5,598 bases of DNA from DATBMY01 sp036554605 (GTDB taxonomy: Bacteria; Acidobacteriota; Blastocatellia; UBA7656). The notes under the pieces are model-generated. The model was not told the origin of the DNA. It searched no databases and was given only the letters and a program-made list of their open reading frames with translations. The DNA lies in the NCBI GenBank assembly GCA_036554605.1, contig DATBMY010000413.1, positions 1-5,598 on the forward strand, in the 5' to 3' direction. Numbering within the stretch: the stretch's first letter is position 1; each line of letters opens with the position of its first letter. Positions 1 through 5,436 of this stretch are shown here, piece after piece. Both the position numbers and the translations under genes were made by a program.

Positions 1-401
1 CAGGCGGCAGGCCTTTATGGCTTACCTACGGCGGGACCTTTCCAGGCGTATTGATCACGACGCTTGGCGGCAGGTCGCTTCCGGGAATTCATTGGCCGCC
101 CCAGCTATCGATCTGGCGCAGGCTCGATCCGACCAGAGGAAGTTTCGAAAAGTTTTACAACAGGTATGCTGAAGTGACGCTACAGTACGTGCCCGAAGAA
201 AAGAGAGTGTCGTTTGCCAATCCCATTGAGGGGGCGCTGACGGTCGGCATCTCTCCATATAATCCCGGCTTGAGAGAATTGGGCGCGCGATACGTCCTGG
301 CTATGGGCGAGGCGCAGGGCCAGCTCGATTCGGCGGGGCTGGTCACTTTGTATAAATCAACGAGGGCGGATTTTACTATATACTCTATACCGGGTCCGTA
401 A
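1..401 (+). CDS. C-terminal part of a probable large membrane protein (5' end outside window)
   Basis: The reading frame is open from base 3 to the TAA at 399-401, giving 132 residues with no start needed, so this is the tail of a longer gene. An internal ATG at 51 is unlikely to be the start, because the frame stays open with protein-like composition upstream of it (PLWLTYGGTFPGVLI). The visible part has no hydrophobic transmembrane segment. It holds the pattern IWRRLDP...FYNRYAEV, then a 'NPGLRELGARYVLAMG' segment, and ends in short beta-like strands. In my memory this pattern resembles the extracytoplasmic C-terminal domain of long multi-spanning, glycosyltransferase-like (GT-C/YfhO-like) bacterial membrane proteins, where an 'LGvrYvl' strand is typical. 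That family link is inference, and no catalytic residue is visible here. The gene converges on the methyltransferase gene, with 80 bp between the stop codons. Confidence 0.7.
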   Translation, partial: GGRPLWLTYGGTFPGVLITTLGGRSLPGIHWPPQLSIWRRLDPTRGSFEKFYNRYAEVTLQYVPEEKRVSFANPIEGALTVGISPYNPGLRELGARYVLAMGEAQGQLDSAGLVTLYKSTRADFTIYSIPGP

Positions 402-420
402 TTTCAAAACGGTTCTTTCC

Positions 421-460
421 CGGCGCTTAGCGAGCGAGCGACGTCGCCCGCCAAGCGGCG
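421..460. terminator. Imperfect GC-rich hairpin between convergent genes, candidate bidirectional terminator
   Basis: The outer arms CGGCGCTT (421-428) and AAGCGGCG (453-460) pair at 7 of 8 positions. Inside them lies a second stem at 434-451, centred on the perfect 10-bp palindrome GCGACGTCGC (438-447), with one further mismatch. The hairpin sits between the two convergent stop codons, where a shared terminator is expected. Neither side has a good T-tract: the minus strand continues into a purine-rich stretch with a short CGTTTTG, and the plus strand into TGTGGTAAATAAT. Termination is therefore inferred from position and pairing only. Confidence 0.35.
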
Positions 461-481
461 CTGTGGTAAATAATCCGCTTC

Positions 482-1123
482 TCAATTGCCGAACGTCTTC
501 TTTGCATCATTCGAGACGACCCAGTAGTAAATCTTTCTGCCATCGACCTCGGCCGCGCTATCCGGCTTCCAGTCGCCCATGTCGAAGCTGTGCGAGACGA
601 TTCGGGTCCCGGTCTTCAACTCCTTGAGCAGCTTCGGCCGAAGCTTCAGATTCACGCTTGGCAGCAAGTAAAGCGTGACTACGGATGCCTCGCTCAGATC
701 GGTCTCGAACAGGTCCTGCGTAAAGAACTTCACCCGATCGGTTACGCCAGCGGTCTTTGCGTTTTCCTGGGCCTCCTGTACGCGAACCGGATTTATGTCT
801 ATGCCGACGCCGCGCGCTCCATGTTTTTGCGCCGCGGCAATCACAATGCGCCCGTCGCCGCACCCCAGGTCGTAAACCACGTCATTCTTCGTCACATTCG
901 CCATCCTCAACATCTCCGCGACTACCTCGTGCGGGGTCGGCACGTAAGGCACATCAAGCGGGCGCTGTGGCTGTGCGGTTTGCGGCGTGCTGCTCTGTGG
1001 AGTTGCGGCCGGAGGCTGAGCCGCTCCCGCAGGCTCTCCCTGAACCTGCTGCCCCGAATGAGAGCACGCCCCCGAAACCAGGATACTTAACGCGAGAAGA
1101 CACTTTATTCCACGAAGTCTCAT
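482..1123 (-). CDS. Probable lipoprotein-anchored SAM-dependent methyltransferase (class I fold)
   Basis: This 213-residue protein has three parts. Residues 1-20 look like an export signal: basic MRLRGIK, a hydrophobic core, then SGAC with Cys20, an imperfect lipobox because position -3 is Ser. Residues 21-58 are a Pro/Gln/Ala/Thr-rich linker. From about residue 60 there is a class I methyltransferase domain: 'VPTPHEVVAEML', motif I VVYDLGCGDGRI (82-93), acidic ribose-binding Asp109 in GVGIDI, and QDLFE (136-140), followed by a conserved-looking LYLLPSVNLKLRP and SHSFDMGDWKPD. The SAM-binding residues look intact, so it should bind SAM, but the substrate is unknown. It resembles a family of small methyltransferases with a DOT1-like motif I found in several environmental phyla (from memory). 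The start has AGGGGGAA (1131-1138) 7 nt upstream. The permease gene ends only 40 bp upstream on the same strand, suggesting co-transcription. What is odd is the placing of a SAM enzyme behind an export signal. If the N-terminus is not a signal, it would be a cytoplasmic enzyme with a disordered tail. Confidence 0.85.
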   Translation of the reverse strand: MRLRGIKCLLALSILVSGACSHSGQQVQGEPAGAAQPPAATPQSSTPQTAQPQRPLDVPYVPTPHEVVAEMLRMANVTKNDVVYDLGCGDGRIVIAAAQKHGARGVGIDINPVRVQEAQENAKTAGVTDRVKFFTQDLFETDLSEASVVTLYLLPSVNLKLRPKLLKELKTGTRIVSHSFDMGDWKPDSAAEVDGRKIYYWVVSNDAKKTFGN

Positions 1124-1163
1124 AGCATTCTTCCCCCTACGATGCGTCCACTACATTTCAAGC

Positions 1164-2570
1164 TCACTTACGCCGGGCGACCAGCAGCACGAGCGCCCCC
1201 ACTCCCAGCACCGCTATGCCGACAAGCGCTCCCACCCCCGTATAGGCAAGGCTCGAATAGAGCAGGTATGCGCTTGCCGCGCAAAAGAGGATCGGGGTTA
1301 GCGGATAGAGCGGAACGCGAAACGGCCTCGCAGCTTGCGGCTCGCGCGCGCGTAAGACGAAGATCGAGGCGCCGGTCAGCAGAAAGAAGAACCAGAAGAC
1401 CGGCGCGGTGTAATCGACCATGGTCTCGAATCCTTTTCGCTGAAGCGTGCCGAGCAAGACGAGCGCAAGCGTTATCGCGCCCTGCGCCAGCAGCGCGTTT
1501 ATCGGCGCGCCTGCTCTTTCATTCCACCTGCCGAGCGGTGAAAAAATAATGAAGTCGCGACCGAGCGCGTAATTGCTGCGCGCCCCCATCAGTATAGTCG
1601 CATTCGCTGACGTCACCGCGGCGACGGCAATCAGAACGCTTATCAAAATTGCCCCGCTCTCTCCCATAGCGATCTTCATCAGATCGGAGGCCACCGCCTC
1701 CGACTGCCCCATCGCCTGTAGCCCCAGCCCTTTGATATAGGCAAGGTTGATGAGCAGGTAAAGAACGGTGACGGTCAATATGCTTAAAATCAGCGCGCGA
1801 GCGATAGTGCGGCGCTCTCCGCGCATCTCGGCGGAGATGTATGCCGAATCGTTCCACCCGCCGTATGTCAGCAGCACGAATATCATCATCATCCCCCAGG
1901 CGGCGGCGCTTCCGGGAGCGGTTGCCGCGGCGCTCGCGGTGTCGCCACCGGCGGCAGCCACCGTCTGCGGCGTCGCGAGCGCGAGCCCGGCGCAGATGAC
2001 TATGACCACGCCGAGCGCTTCGACGGCGGTCAAAAGGTTTTGCGCGCGCTTCCCCTGTCTTATGCCCATTATATTCAAGGAGGTTAAGACGATCACGACA
2101 AGCCCGGCATAGATCGAAGATGAGTGCTCGCCGAAGCGAAAAAGTTGCGAGGCATAATCGCCGAAGACGAAAGCCATCAACGCAACCGACCCGGTGGGTA
2201 TTACGGTCAGGCGCGCCCAGGCGAAAAGAAAAGCGAGGTCCCTGCCGTAAGCGCGCGAAAGAAAACTGTACTCGCCACCTGCATTGGGATAGGTAGTAGC
2301 AAGCTCGGCATAGCATAACGCTCCCGCAAGCGAAACGGCTCCGCCCAACAGCCACGCCAGCAGCACGACGCCTTCGCTCCCGCCGTTTGCGGCAACCAGT
2401 GAAGGAGTTTTGAATATTCCCGCACCGATGACGATGCCTACGATGAGAGCCATCGCGTCAGTCAACCCGATCGCCGGTCGCGGCGCGGCTCTTTCGGCAA
2501 CAGCCCCGGCGGGCTCTTCATCAGGTTTTCGCTTGATCGGAATCGGCGGCGCTTCCCCGTATTGTTCCAT
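1164..2570 (-). CDS. APC-superfamily amino acid permease
   Basis: This 468-residue protein has about 12 hydrophobic segments and is an inner-membrane amino acid/polyamine/organocation transporter. After a charged, Pro-rich cytoplasmic N-terminus (about 1-35), TM1 carries the family signature VIGAGIFKTP (47-56), whose broken helix contacts the substrate amino and carboxyl groups. TM6 has TYGGWNDSAYISAEMR (235-250), the second unwound helix typical of the LAT/APC group. TM8 and the following loop have SANATILMGARSNYALGRDF (321-340). The loop before TM6 (about 203-222) is rich in Ala, Thr and Gly. The length matches the family. Substrate specificity cannot be read from the sequence, though neutral amino acids are plausible by analogy with LAT-type members. 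AGGAG (2583-2587 on the complement) lies 12 nt before the ATG, slightly far but usable. The methyltransferase gene follows after 40 bp, so the two probably share a transcript. Confidence 0.92.
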   Translation of the reverse strand: MEQYGEAPPIPIKRKPDEEPAGAVAERAAPRPAIGLTDAMALIVGIVIGAGIFKTPSLVAANGGSEGVVLLAWLLGGAVSLAGALCYAELATTYPNAGGEYSFLSRAYGRDLAFLFAWARLTVIPTGSVALMAFVFGDYASQLFRFGEHSSSIYAGLVVIVLTSLNIMGIRQGKRAQNLLTAVEALGVVIVICAGLALATPQTVAAAGGDTASAAATAPGSAAAWGMMMIFVLLTYGGWNDSAYISAEMRGERRTIARALILSILTVTVLYLLINLAYIKGLGLQAMGQSEAVASDLMKIAMGESGAILISVLIAVAAVTSANATILMGARSNYALGRDFIIFSPLGRWNERAGAPINALLAQGAITLALVLLGTLQRKGFETMVDYTAPVFWFFFLLTGASIFVLRAREPQAARPFRVPLYPLTPILFCAASAYLLYSSLAYTGVGALVGIAVLGVGALVLLVARRK

Positions 2571-2632
2571 TTACTTTGACCGCTCCTGTATGGCTGAACC
2601 ATCCTGTAGGCTAAAAGTACCGGCCTCTGGTT

Positions 2633-2661
2633 ATTCTACCGATGGGGCATTCACCCCACAA
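2633..2661 (-). promoter_or_regulatory. Candidate sigma70-type promoter of the permease(-methyltransferase) unit
   Basis: Read on the minus strand there is TTGTGG (complement of 2656-2661), a 17-bp spacer, then TAGAAT (complement of 2633-2638). The -10 matches the consensus at 5 of 6 positions and the -35 at 3 of 6. Transcription would begin near 2626 and leave a leader of about 55 nt before the ATG. A short inverted repeat, TGGGG-6-CCCCA (2643-2658), overlaps the spacer and the edge of the -35, where an operator could sit. Consensus matching alone is weak evidence in a non-model phylum. Confidence 0.35.
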
Positions 2662-2781
2662 TCCGGCGGCAATAGCTATGCCAGCCTCCGATCCGCCCGG
2701 CTCCGGTTAGTATTAGAGACATAATCGCCACCGGACCGTTTCTGGACGGGAAGAATTCCCCACGCGAGAGACATTCTTGCG

Positions 2782-2914
2782 GACCAGGGGTCGGGGGTCA
2801 GGGCATTCGGAATCTCAAATCTGAAATTTGAAATATCAAATGTGCTTTGTCATATTGCAAATGCTATATAACAAACAATCCCCGACCCCTGGCTCCTGAT
2901 CCCCGACCCCTCCC
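2782..2914. repeat. Heptamer-phased repeat tract (19 x 7 bp) with inverted G-rich/C-rich flanks
   Basis: The 133 bp divide into 19 consecutive 7-bp units in constant phase. The left units read GACCAGG, GGTCGGG, GGTCAGG. The A-rich centre has AAAT beginning exactly at 2817, 2824, 2831, 2838 and 2859, and AAAC at 2873. The right units read CCCCGAC (2880), CCCTGGC (2887), TCCTGAT (2894), CCCCGAC (2901), CCCTCCC (2908). The left block is the inverse of the right: CCAGGGGTCGGGG (2784-2796) is an exact 13-bp inverted match to 2880-2892. A 13-bp direct repeat (ATCCCCGACCCCT) recurs at 2878 and 2899, 21 bp apart. The tract stops 2 bp from the prs stop codon. It recalls the short tandem heptanucleotide repeats known in cyanobacterial intergenic DNA, but any kinship is inference. 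It could fold as a long-looped hairpin in the prs 3' UTR. Confidence 0.8.
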
Positions 2915-2916
2915 CC

Positions 2917-3849
2917 TCAGTACAGGTCGCCGAGCCAGCCATCGGCCATCAACTGGTTGATGGCTCCCGCGATGAGGGGGGCGACCGATATGACTTTTAG
3001 ATTGGGCGCGCGAGGCTCGACGGCCGCGATTGTGTCCGTGATGAAGACCTCTCGCACGGCTTTGCAGTTGAGCATTTCGGGCGCTCCTCCGAGGAGCAGG
3101 CCGTGGGTGGAGGCCACATAGATCTCTTCGCGAGCGCCCGCGTCCAACAGCGCCTCGATGCTTCTAAATATAGTCCCGCCGGTGGAGATGATATCGTCGA
3201 CGATCAGACAGGCGCGCTCGCCAACATCGCCCACAAGATGGGTCACCGTAGTATCGGTTCCGCTATCGCGCCTTTTGTGCAACACCACCAGCGGCAAGCC
3301 AAGCCGGTTTGCAAACTCCGTCGCCATCTTCACCCGCCCCGCGTCGGGCGAAACGACCACCGCGTCTTCGGGCAGCCGGCCGCGCACGGAACCGCAGAGC
3401 GTGGGCGCGGCCGAGAGGTTGTCGACCGGTATCTGAAAGAAGCCTTCTATCTGAGGAGTGTGCAGATCTACGGTGATGATGTGATCGATGTTAACCGCTT
3501 GCAGCAGGTCCGCCACCATGCTCGCTGCTATTGCCTCGCGCCGGCCATGCCGCTTGTCCGAGCGCGCATACCCGAAGTACGGGATTATAGCCGTTATGCT
3601 TTGTGCCGAAGCGCGCCTGAAGGCATCGGCGAAAGCCAGCAGCTCGACCAGATGATCGTTCACCGGCGGCGACGTCGACTGGATGATATAAACGGCCTTG
3701 CGCCTGACGCTCTCTTCAAGCTTGACCGACACCTCGCCGTCAGGGAACCGCTCGACCGCGCACAGGCCCGGTCGCACGCCAAGCTCCTGGGCAATCGCCG
3801 AAGCCAGGTCCGGTACGGCCGTCCCGCTAAAGATCAAGAAATCATCCAT
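2917..3849 (-). CDS. prs: Ribose-phosphate pyrophosphokinase (PRPP synthetase), variant motif
   Basis: This cytosolic enzyme transfers pyrophosphate from ATP to ribose-5-phosphate, making PRPP for purine, pyrimidine, NAD, His and Trp synthesis. From the start chosen here it has 310 residues, near the usual 310-320. Visible in order: FPDGEVSV (35-42), IIPYFGYARSDKR (88-100), VDLHTPQIEGFF (127-138) with the metal/catalytic His130, SPDAGRVK (167-174), the flexible loop HKRRDSG (191-197) with Lys192 and Arg194, and the PRPP loop CLIVDDIISTGGT (214-226) with Asp218-Asp219. The first ATG (3868-3870) would add MPDRERA but has no ribosome binding site. The ATG at 3847-3849 has GGGAG 6 nt upstream and gives MDDFLIFSG, which aligns with known N-termini, so I chose it. 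What is odd: the ATP-contacting YARQDR motif of E. coli and B. subtilis is YARSDK here, and the following loop seems one residue shorter, suggesting a distinct subgroup. It is transcribed divergently from the photolyase gene. Confidence 0.93.
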   Translation of the reverse strand: MDDFLIFSGTAVPDLASAIAQELGVRPGLCAVERFPDGEVSVKLEESVRRKAVYIIQSTSPPVNDHLVELLAFADAFRRASAQSITAIIPYFGYARSDKRHGRREAIAASMVADLLQAVNIDHIITVDLHTPQIEGFFQIPVDNLSAAPTLCGSVRGRLPEDAVVVSPDAGRVKMATEFANRLGLPLVVLHKRRDSGTDTTVTHLVGDVGERACLIVDDIISTGGTIFRSIEALLDAGAREEIYVASTHGLLLGGAPEMLNCKAVREVFITDTIAAVEPRAPNLKVISVAPLIAGAINQLMADGWLGDLY

Positions 3850-3855
3850 AGCGCG

Positions 3856-3860
3856 CTCCC
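3856..3860 (-). promoter_or_regulatory. Ribosome binding site that sets the prs start
   Basis: On the minus strand GGGAG lies 6 nt before the ATG at 3847-3849. The in-frame ATG seven codons upstream (3868-3870) has no purine-rich motif before it, so this site favours the shorter protein. Confidence 0.6.
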
Positions 3861-3892
3861 GATCAGGCATTGACTCGCTGGAAGGCGGAATC

Positions 3893-3921
3893 AGTTTACA
3901 CGCTTATCAAGCCTCGTTAAA
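3893..3921 (-). promoter_or_regulatory. Candidate prs promoter
   Basis: On the minus strand TTTAAC (complement of 3916-3921) is followed by a 17-bp spacer and TAAACT (complement of 3893-3898). The matches to sigma70 consensus are 3 of 6 and 4 of 6, so support is weak. The placing upstream of the prs start is right. It is superimposed on the candidate photolyase promoter in the opposite orientation. Confidence 0.25.
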
Positions 3922-3923
3922 GT
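3895..3923 (+). promoter_or_regulatory. Candidate photolyase promoter
   Basis: TTTACA (3895-3900, 5 of 6 to the -35 consensus), a 17-bp spacer and TAAAGT (3918-3923, 4 of 6 to the -10 consensus) lie upstream of the photolyase gene. The start of transcription would fall near 3930, ahead of the AAAGGAGG motif. Consensus matching only. Confidence 0.35.
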
Positions 3924-3944
3924 CGTTAGTAGGCGACCGTTGTG

Positions 3945-3952
3945 AAAGGAGG
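3945..3952 (+). promoter_or_regulatory. Ribosome binding site of the photolyase gene (long spacing)
   Basis: AAAGGAGG is a near-perfect anti-16S match, but it lies 14 nt before the ATG at 3967, longer than the usual 5-10 nt. No other ATG lies between, and no GTG or TTG start is better placed in frame, so the ATG is kept as the start. Confidence 0.5.
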
Positions 3953-3966
3953 CTCCAGCGCGCGGG

Positions 3967-5361
3967 ATGAAGATTGTCGACGAGCGCATACGTTTGCTGA
4001 ACGGGTCGGAGGTAAATCGAAATGCCCGGTACGTCCTTTACTGGATGCAGATGTTCAAGCGCGCGCGTTATAACCACGCGCTAGATTTCGCAATCAAAAC
4101 GGCGAATGAGCGCGGCCTGCCGCTCGTCGTTTATGAAGGGCTCAAGTATTACTATCCATGGGCCAACGACCGCATACACACCTTCATACTCCAGGGCGTG
4201 AGCGAAAAGCGCGAGGAGTTTGCCCGGCGCGGCATCCGGTACATTTTCTATTTGCAGCGGCACGGTCGCGACCCGCGCCGCACCCTTGCGCGGCTGGCTA
4301 ATGAGGCGGCGCTCATAGTGACCGACGATTTTCCCTGTTTCATCATTCCGGAACAGAATCGCAGGCTGGTCGAGCAGGTCAATGTTCCGGTCTTCGCCGT
4401 AGATTCGAACGGGATGATCCCGGTTTCGGCATTCGAAAAAGAAGAGTACTCGGCGCGCACGATCAGGCCGAAAATCAAGCGAATGCTGGCGCTGCCTTTC
4501 TATGGGGAGTATCCGGTAAGCCCCGGCATCGAGCGCGAAGCCGGCGACCTTGATCTCGATTGCCCGGAAACACGCGTGACCGGCGACAATCTTGCCGAGC
4601 TGGTCAGCCAGTGCGACATCGATCATAGCGTTAAGCCGTCGCCCCTTTACAGCGGCGGGAGCCGGATTGCTCACGAGCGGCTCCGGCATTTTGTGGAGCG
4701 AATACTGCCTCGCTATGATGAGCTTCGCAACGAGCCCTCGGTCGACGGCACCTCGCGGCTCAGCCCGTACCTGCACTTCGGTTTTATTTCCATCTTCGAG
4801 ATAGTCGCGGCGGTCAAAGCATCTCCCGCGCCGGAACGGGCGAAGGAGCTATTTCTTGAAGAGGCCATAGTGAGGCGCGAGCTCTCCTTTAACTTCACCC
4901 GTCATAATCCCAGATACGATTCGCTTGACGCGCTCCCGGCCTGGGCGCTCAAGACCATGGAGCAGCATAAAGACGACGAGAGGCCAAACAGGCTTTCAGA
5001 GCGCTTGATCGAGCGAGGCCAGACCTATGACGAATTGTGGAACGCGAGCCAGCGCGAGCTTCTTCGGACGGGAGAGATGCACAACTACGTGCGTATGCTT
5101 TGGGGCAAGATGGTTATCGAGTGGCGGCCTTCGTATGAGCAAGCCTTTCGCCTGCTCGTACACCTGAATAATAAATATGCACTTGACGGGCGCAATCCCA
5201 ATTCTTACGCGGGCATATTATGGTGTTTTGGCAAGCACGACCGCGCCTGGGGGCCGGAGCGTCCCATCTTTGGTAAATTGCGCTATATGTCGTCTCGCGG
5301 CATGGCCCGTAAGTTCGACTCGCGGGCTTACATCGAATGGACCCGCGGCTTGAGGGAATAA
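3967..5361 (+). CDS. Class II CPD photolyase (deoxyribodipyrimidine photo-lyase)
   Basis: This FAD enzyme splits cyclobutane pyrimidine dimers in UV-damaged DNA using blue/near-UV light. It has 464 residues, the usual class II length. The N-terminal alpha/beta domain opens with RIRLLNGSEVN and YVLYWMQMFKRARYNHAL (22-39), a variant of the class II VxYWMxxxQRAxDNxAL signature, and continues to IRPKIKRML (166-174). The C-terminal FAD domain has TSRLSPYLHFGFIS (262-275), EEAIVRRELSFNF (298-310), YDELWNASQ (354-362), HNYVRMLWGKMVIEW (372-386), LNNKYALDGRNPNSYAGILW (400-419) and RPIFGKLRYM (432-441). Trp358, Trp379 and Trp386 are spaced 21 and 7 apart, the same spacing as the electron-transfer triad of Methanosarcina mazei (W360/W381/W388), and Asn401 fits the class II flavin-facing Asn. 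An active repair enzyme is therefore likely. The gene is divergent from prs, and the next gene begins 75 bp downstream on the same strand. Confidence 0.95.
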   Translation: MKIVDERIRLLNGSEVNRNARYVLYWMQMFKRARYNHALDFAIKTANERGLPLVVYEGLKYYYPWANDRIHTFILQGVSEKREEFARRGIRYIFYLQRHGRDPRRTLARLANEAALIVTDDFPCFIIPEQNRRLVEQVNVPVFAVDSNGMIPVSAFEKEEYSARTIRPKIKRMLALPFYGEYPVSPGIEREAGDLDLDCPETRVTGDNLAELVSQCDIDHSVKPSPLYSGGSRIAHERLRHFVERILPRYDELRNEPSVDGTSRLSPYLHFGFISIFEIVAAVKASPAPERAKELFLEEAIVRRELSFNFTRHNPRYDSLDALPAWALKTMEQHKDDERPNRLSERLIERGQTYDELWNASQRELLRTGEMHNYVRMLWGKMVIEWRPSYEQAFRLLVHLNNKYALDGRNPNSYAGILWCFGKHDRAWGPERPIFGKLRYMSSRGMARKFDSRAYIEWTRGLRE

Positions 5362-5423
5362 CCGCGAAAATAATGCATCCTTTTGCCCCTCCGGCGTCGT
5401 AATAAACTGACAGACTTCACATC

Positions 5424-5429
5424 GGAGGG
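5424..5429 (+). promoter_or_regulatory. Ribosome binding site of the right-edge gene
   Basis: GGAGGG lies 7 nt before the ATG at 5437, a strong and well-spaced match that supports this start for the truncated gene. Confidence 0.6.
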
Positions 5430-5436
5430 TTTAATA

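Larger units (their letters stand above)
2571..2916. other. 346-bp intergenic region between prs and the permease gene
   Basis: No credible gene lies here. The part next to the permease (2571-2661) holds its ribosome binding site and a candidate promoter. The middle (about 2662-2781) shows only small inverted repeats, such as GGGAAGAATTCCC at 2748-2760, to which I give no function. The part next to the prs stop codon (2782-2914) is the heptamer-phased tract listed separately. Its position suggests it forms the 3' untranslated region of prs. Confidence 0.7.

Noticed and set aside
590..1125. Plus-strand frames opposite the methyltransferase
   Set aside because: The minus strand encodes a complete methyltransferase with motif I and a plausible start. 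The plus-strand products are Arg/Pro-rich shadows.
1519..2355. 278-residue minus-strand frame inside the permease gene
   Set aside because: It lies in another frame of the same strand as a clear APC permease, and its product is Arg-rich with no membrane or family pattern. It is a GC-driven shadow.
2410..2724. 104-residue plus-strand frame running from antisense of the permease into the intergenic region
   Set aside because: It has no ribosome binding site or recognisable motif and is half antisense to the permease N-terminus. The intergenic part looks non-coding.
2748..2760. GGGAAGAATTCCC as an operator or terminator
   Set aside because: The 5-bp arms with a 3-nt loop have no T-tract and no promoter beside them. 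Chance is the simpler explanation.
2782..2914. Heptamer tract read as a CRISPR array
   Set aside because: The units are only 7 bp, contiguous and without spacers, and no cas gene is present.
3103..3873. 256-residue plus-strand frame opposite prs
   Set aside because: It is antisense to an unmistakable PRPP synthetase, its product is rich in Arg and His with no recognisable motif, and no ribosome binding site supports it.
4081..4776. 231-residue minus-strand frame opposite the photolyase
   Set aside because: It is antisense to a gene with conserved class II motifs throughout and shows no family resemblance of its own.
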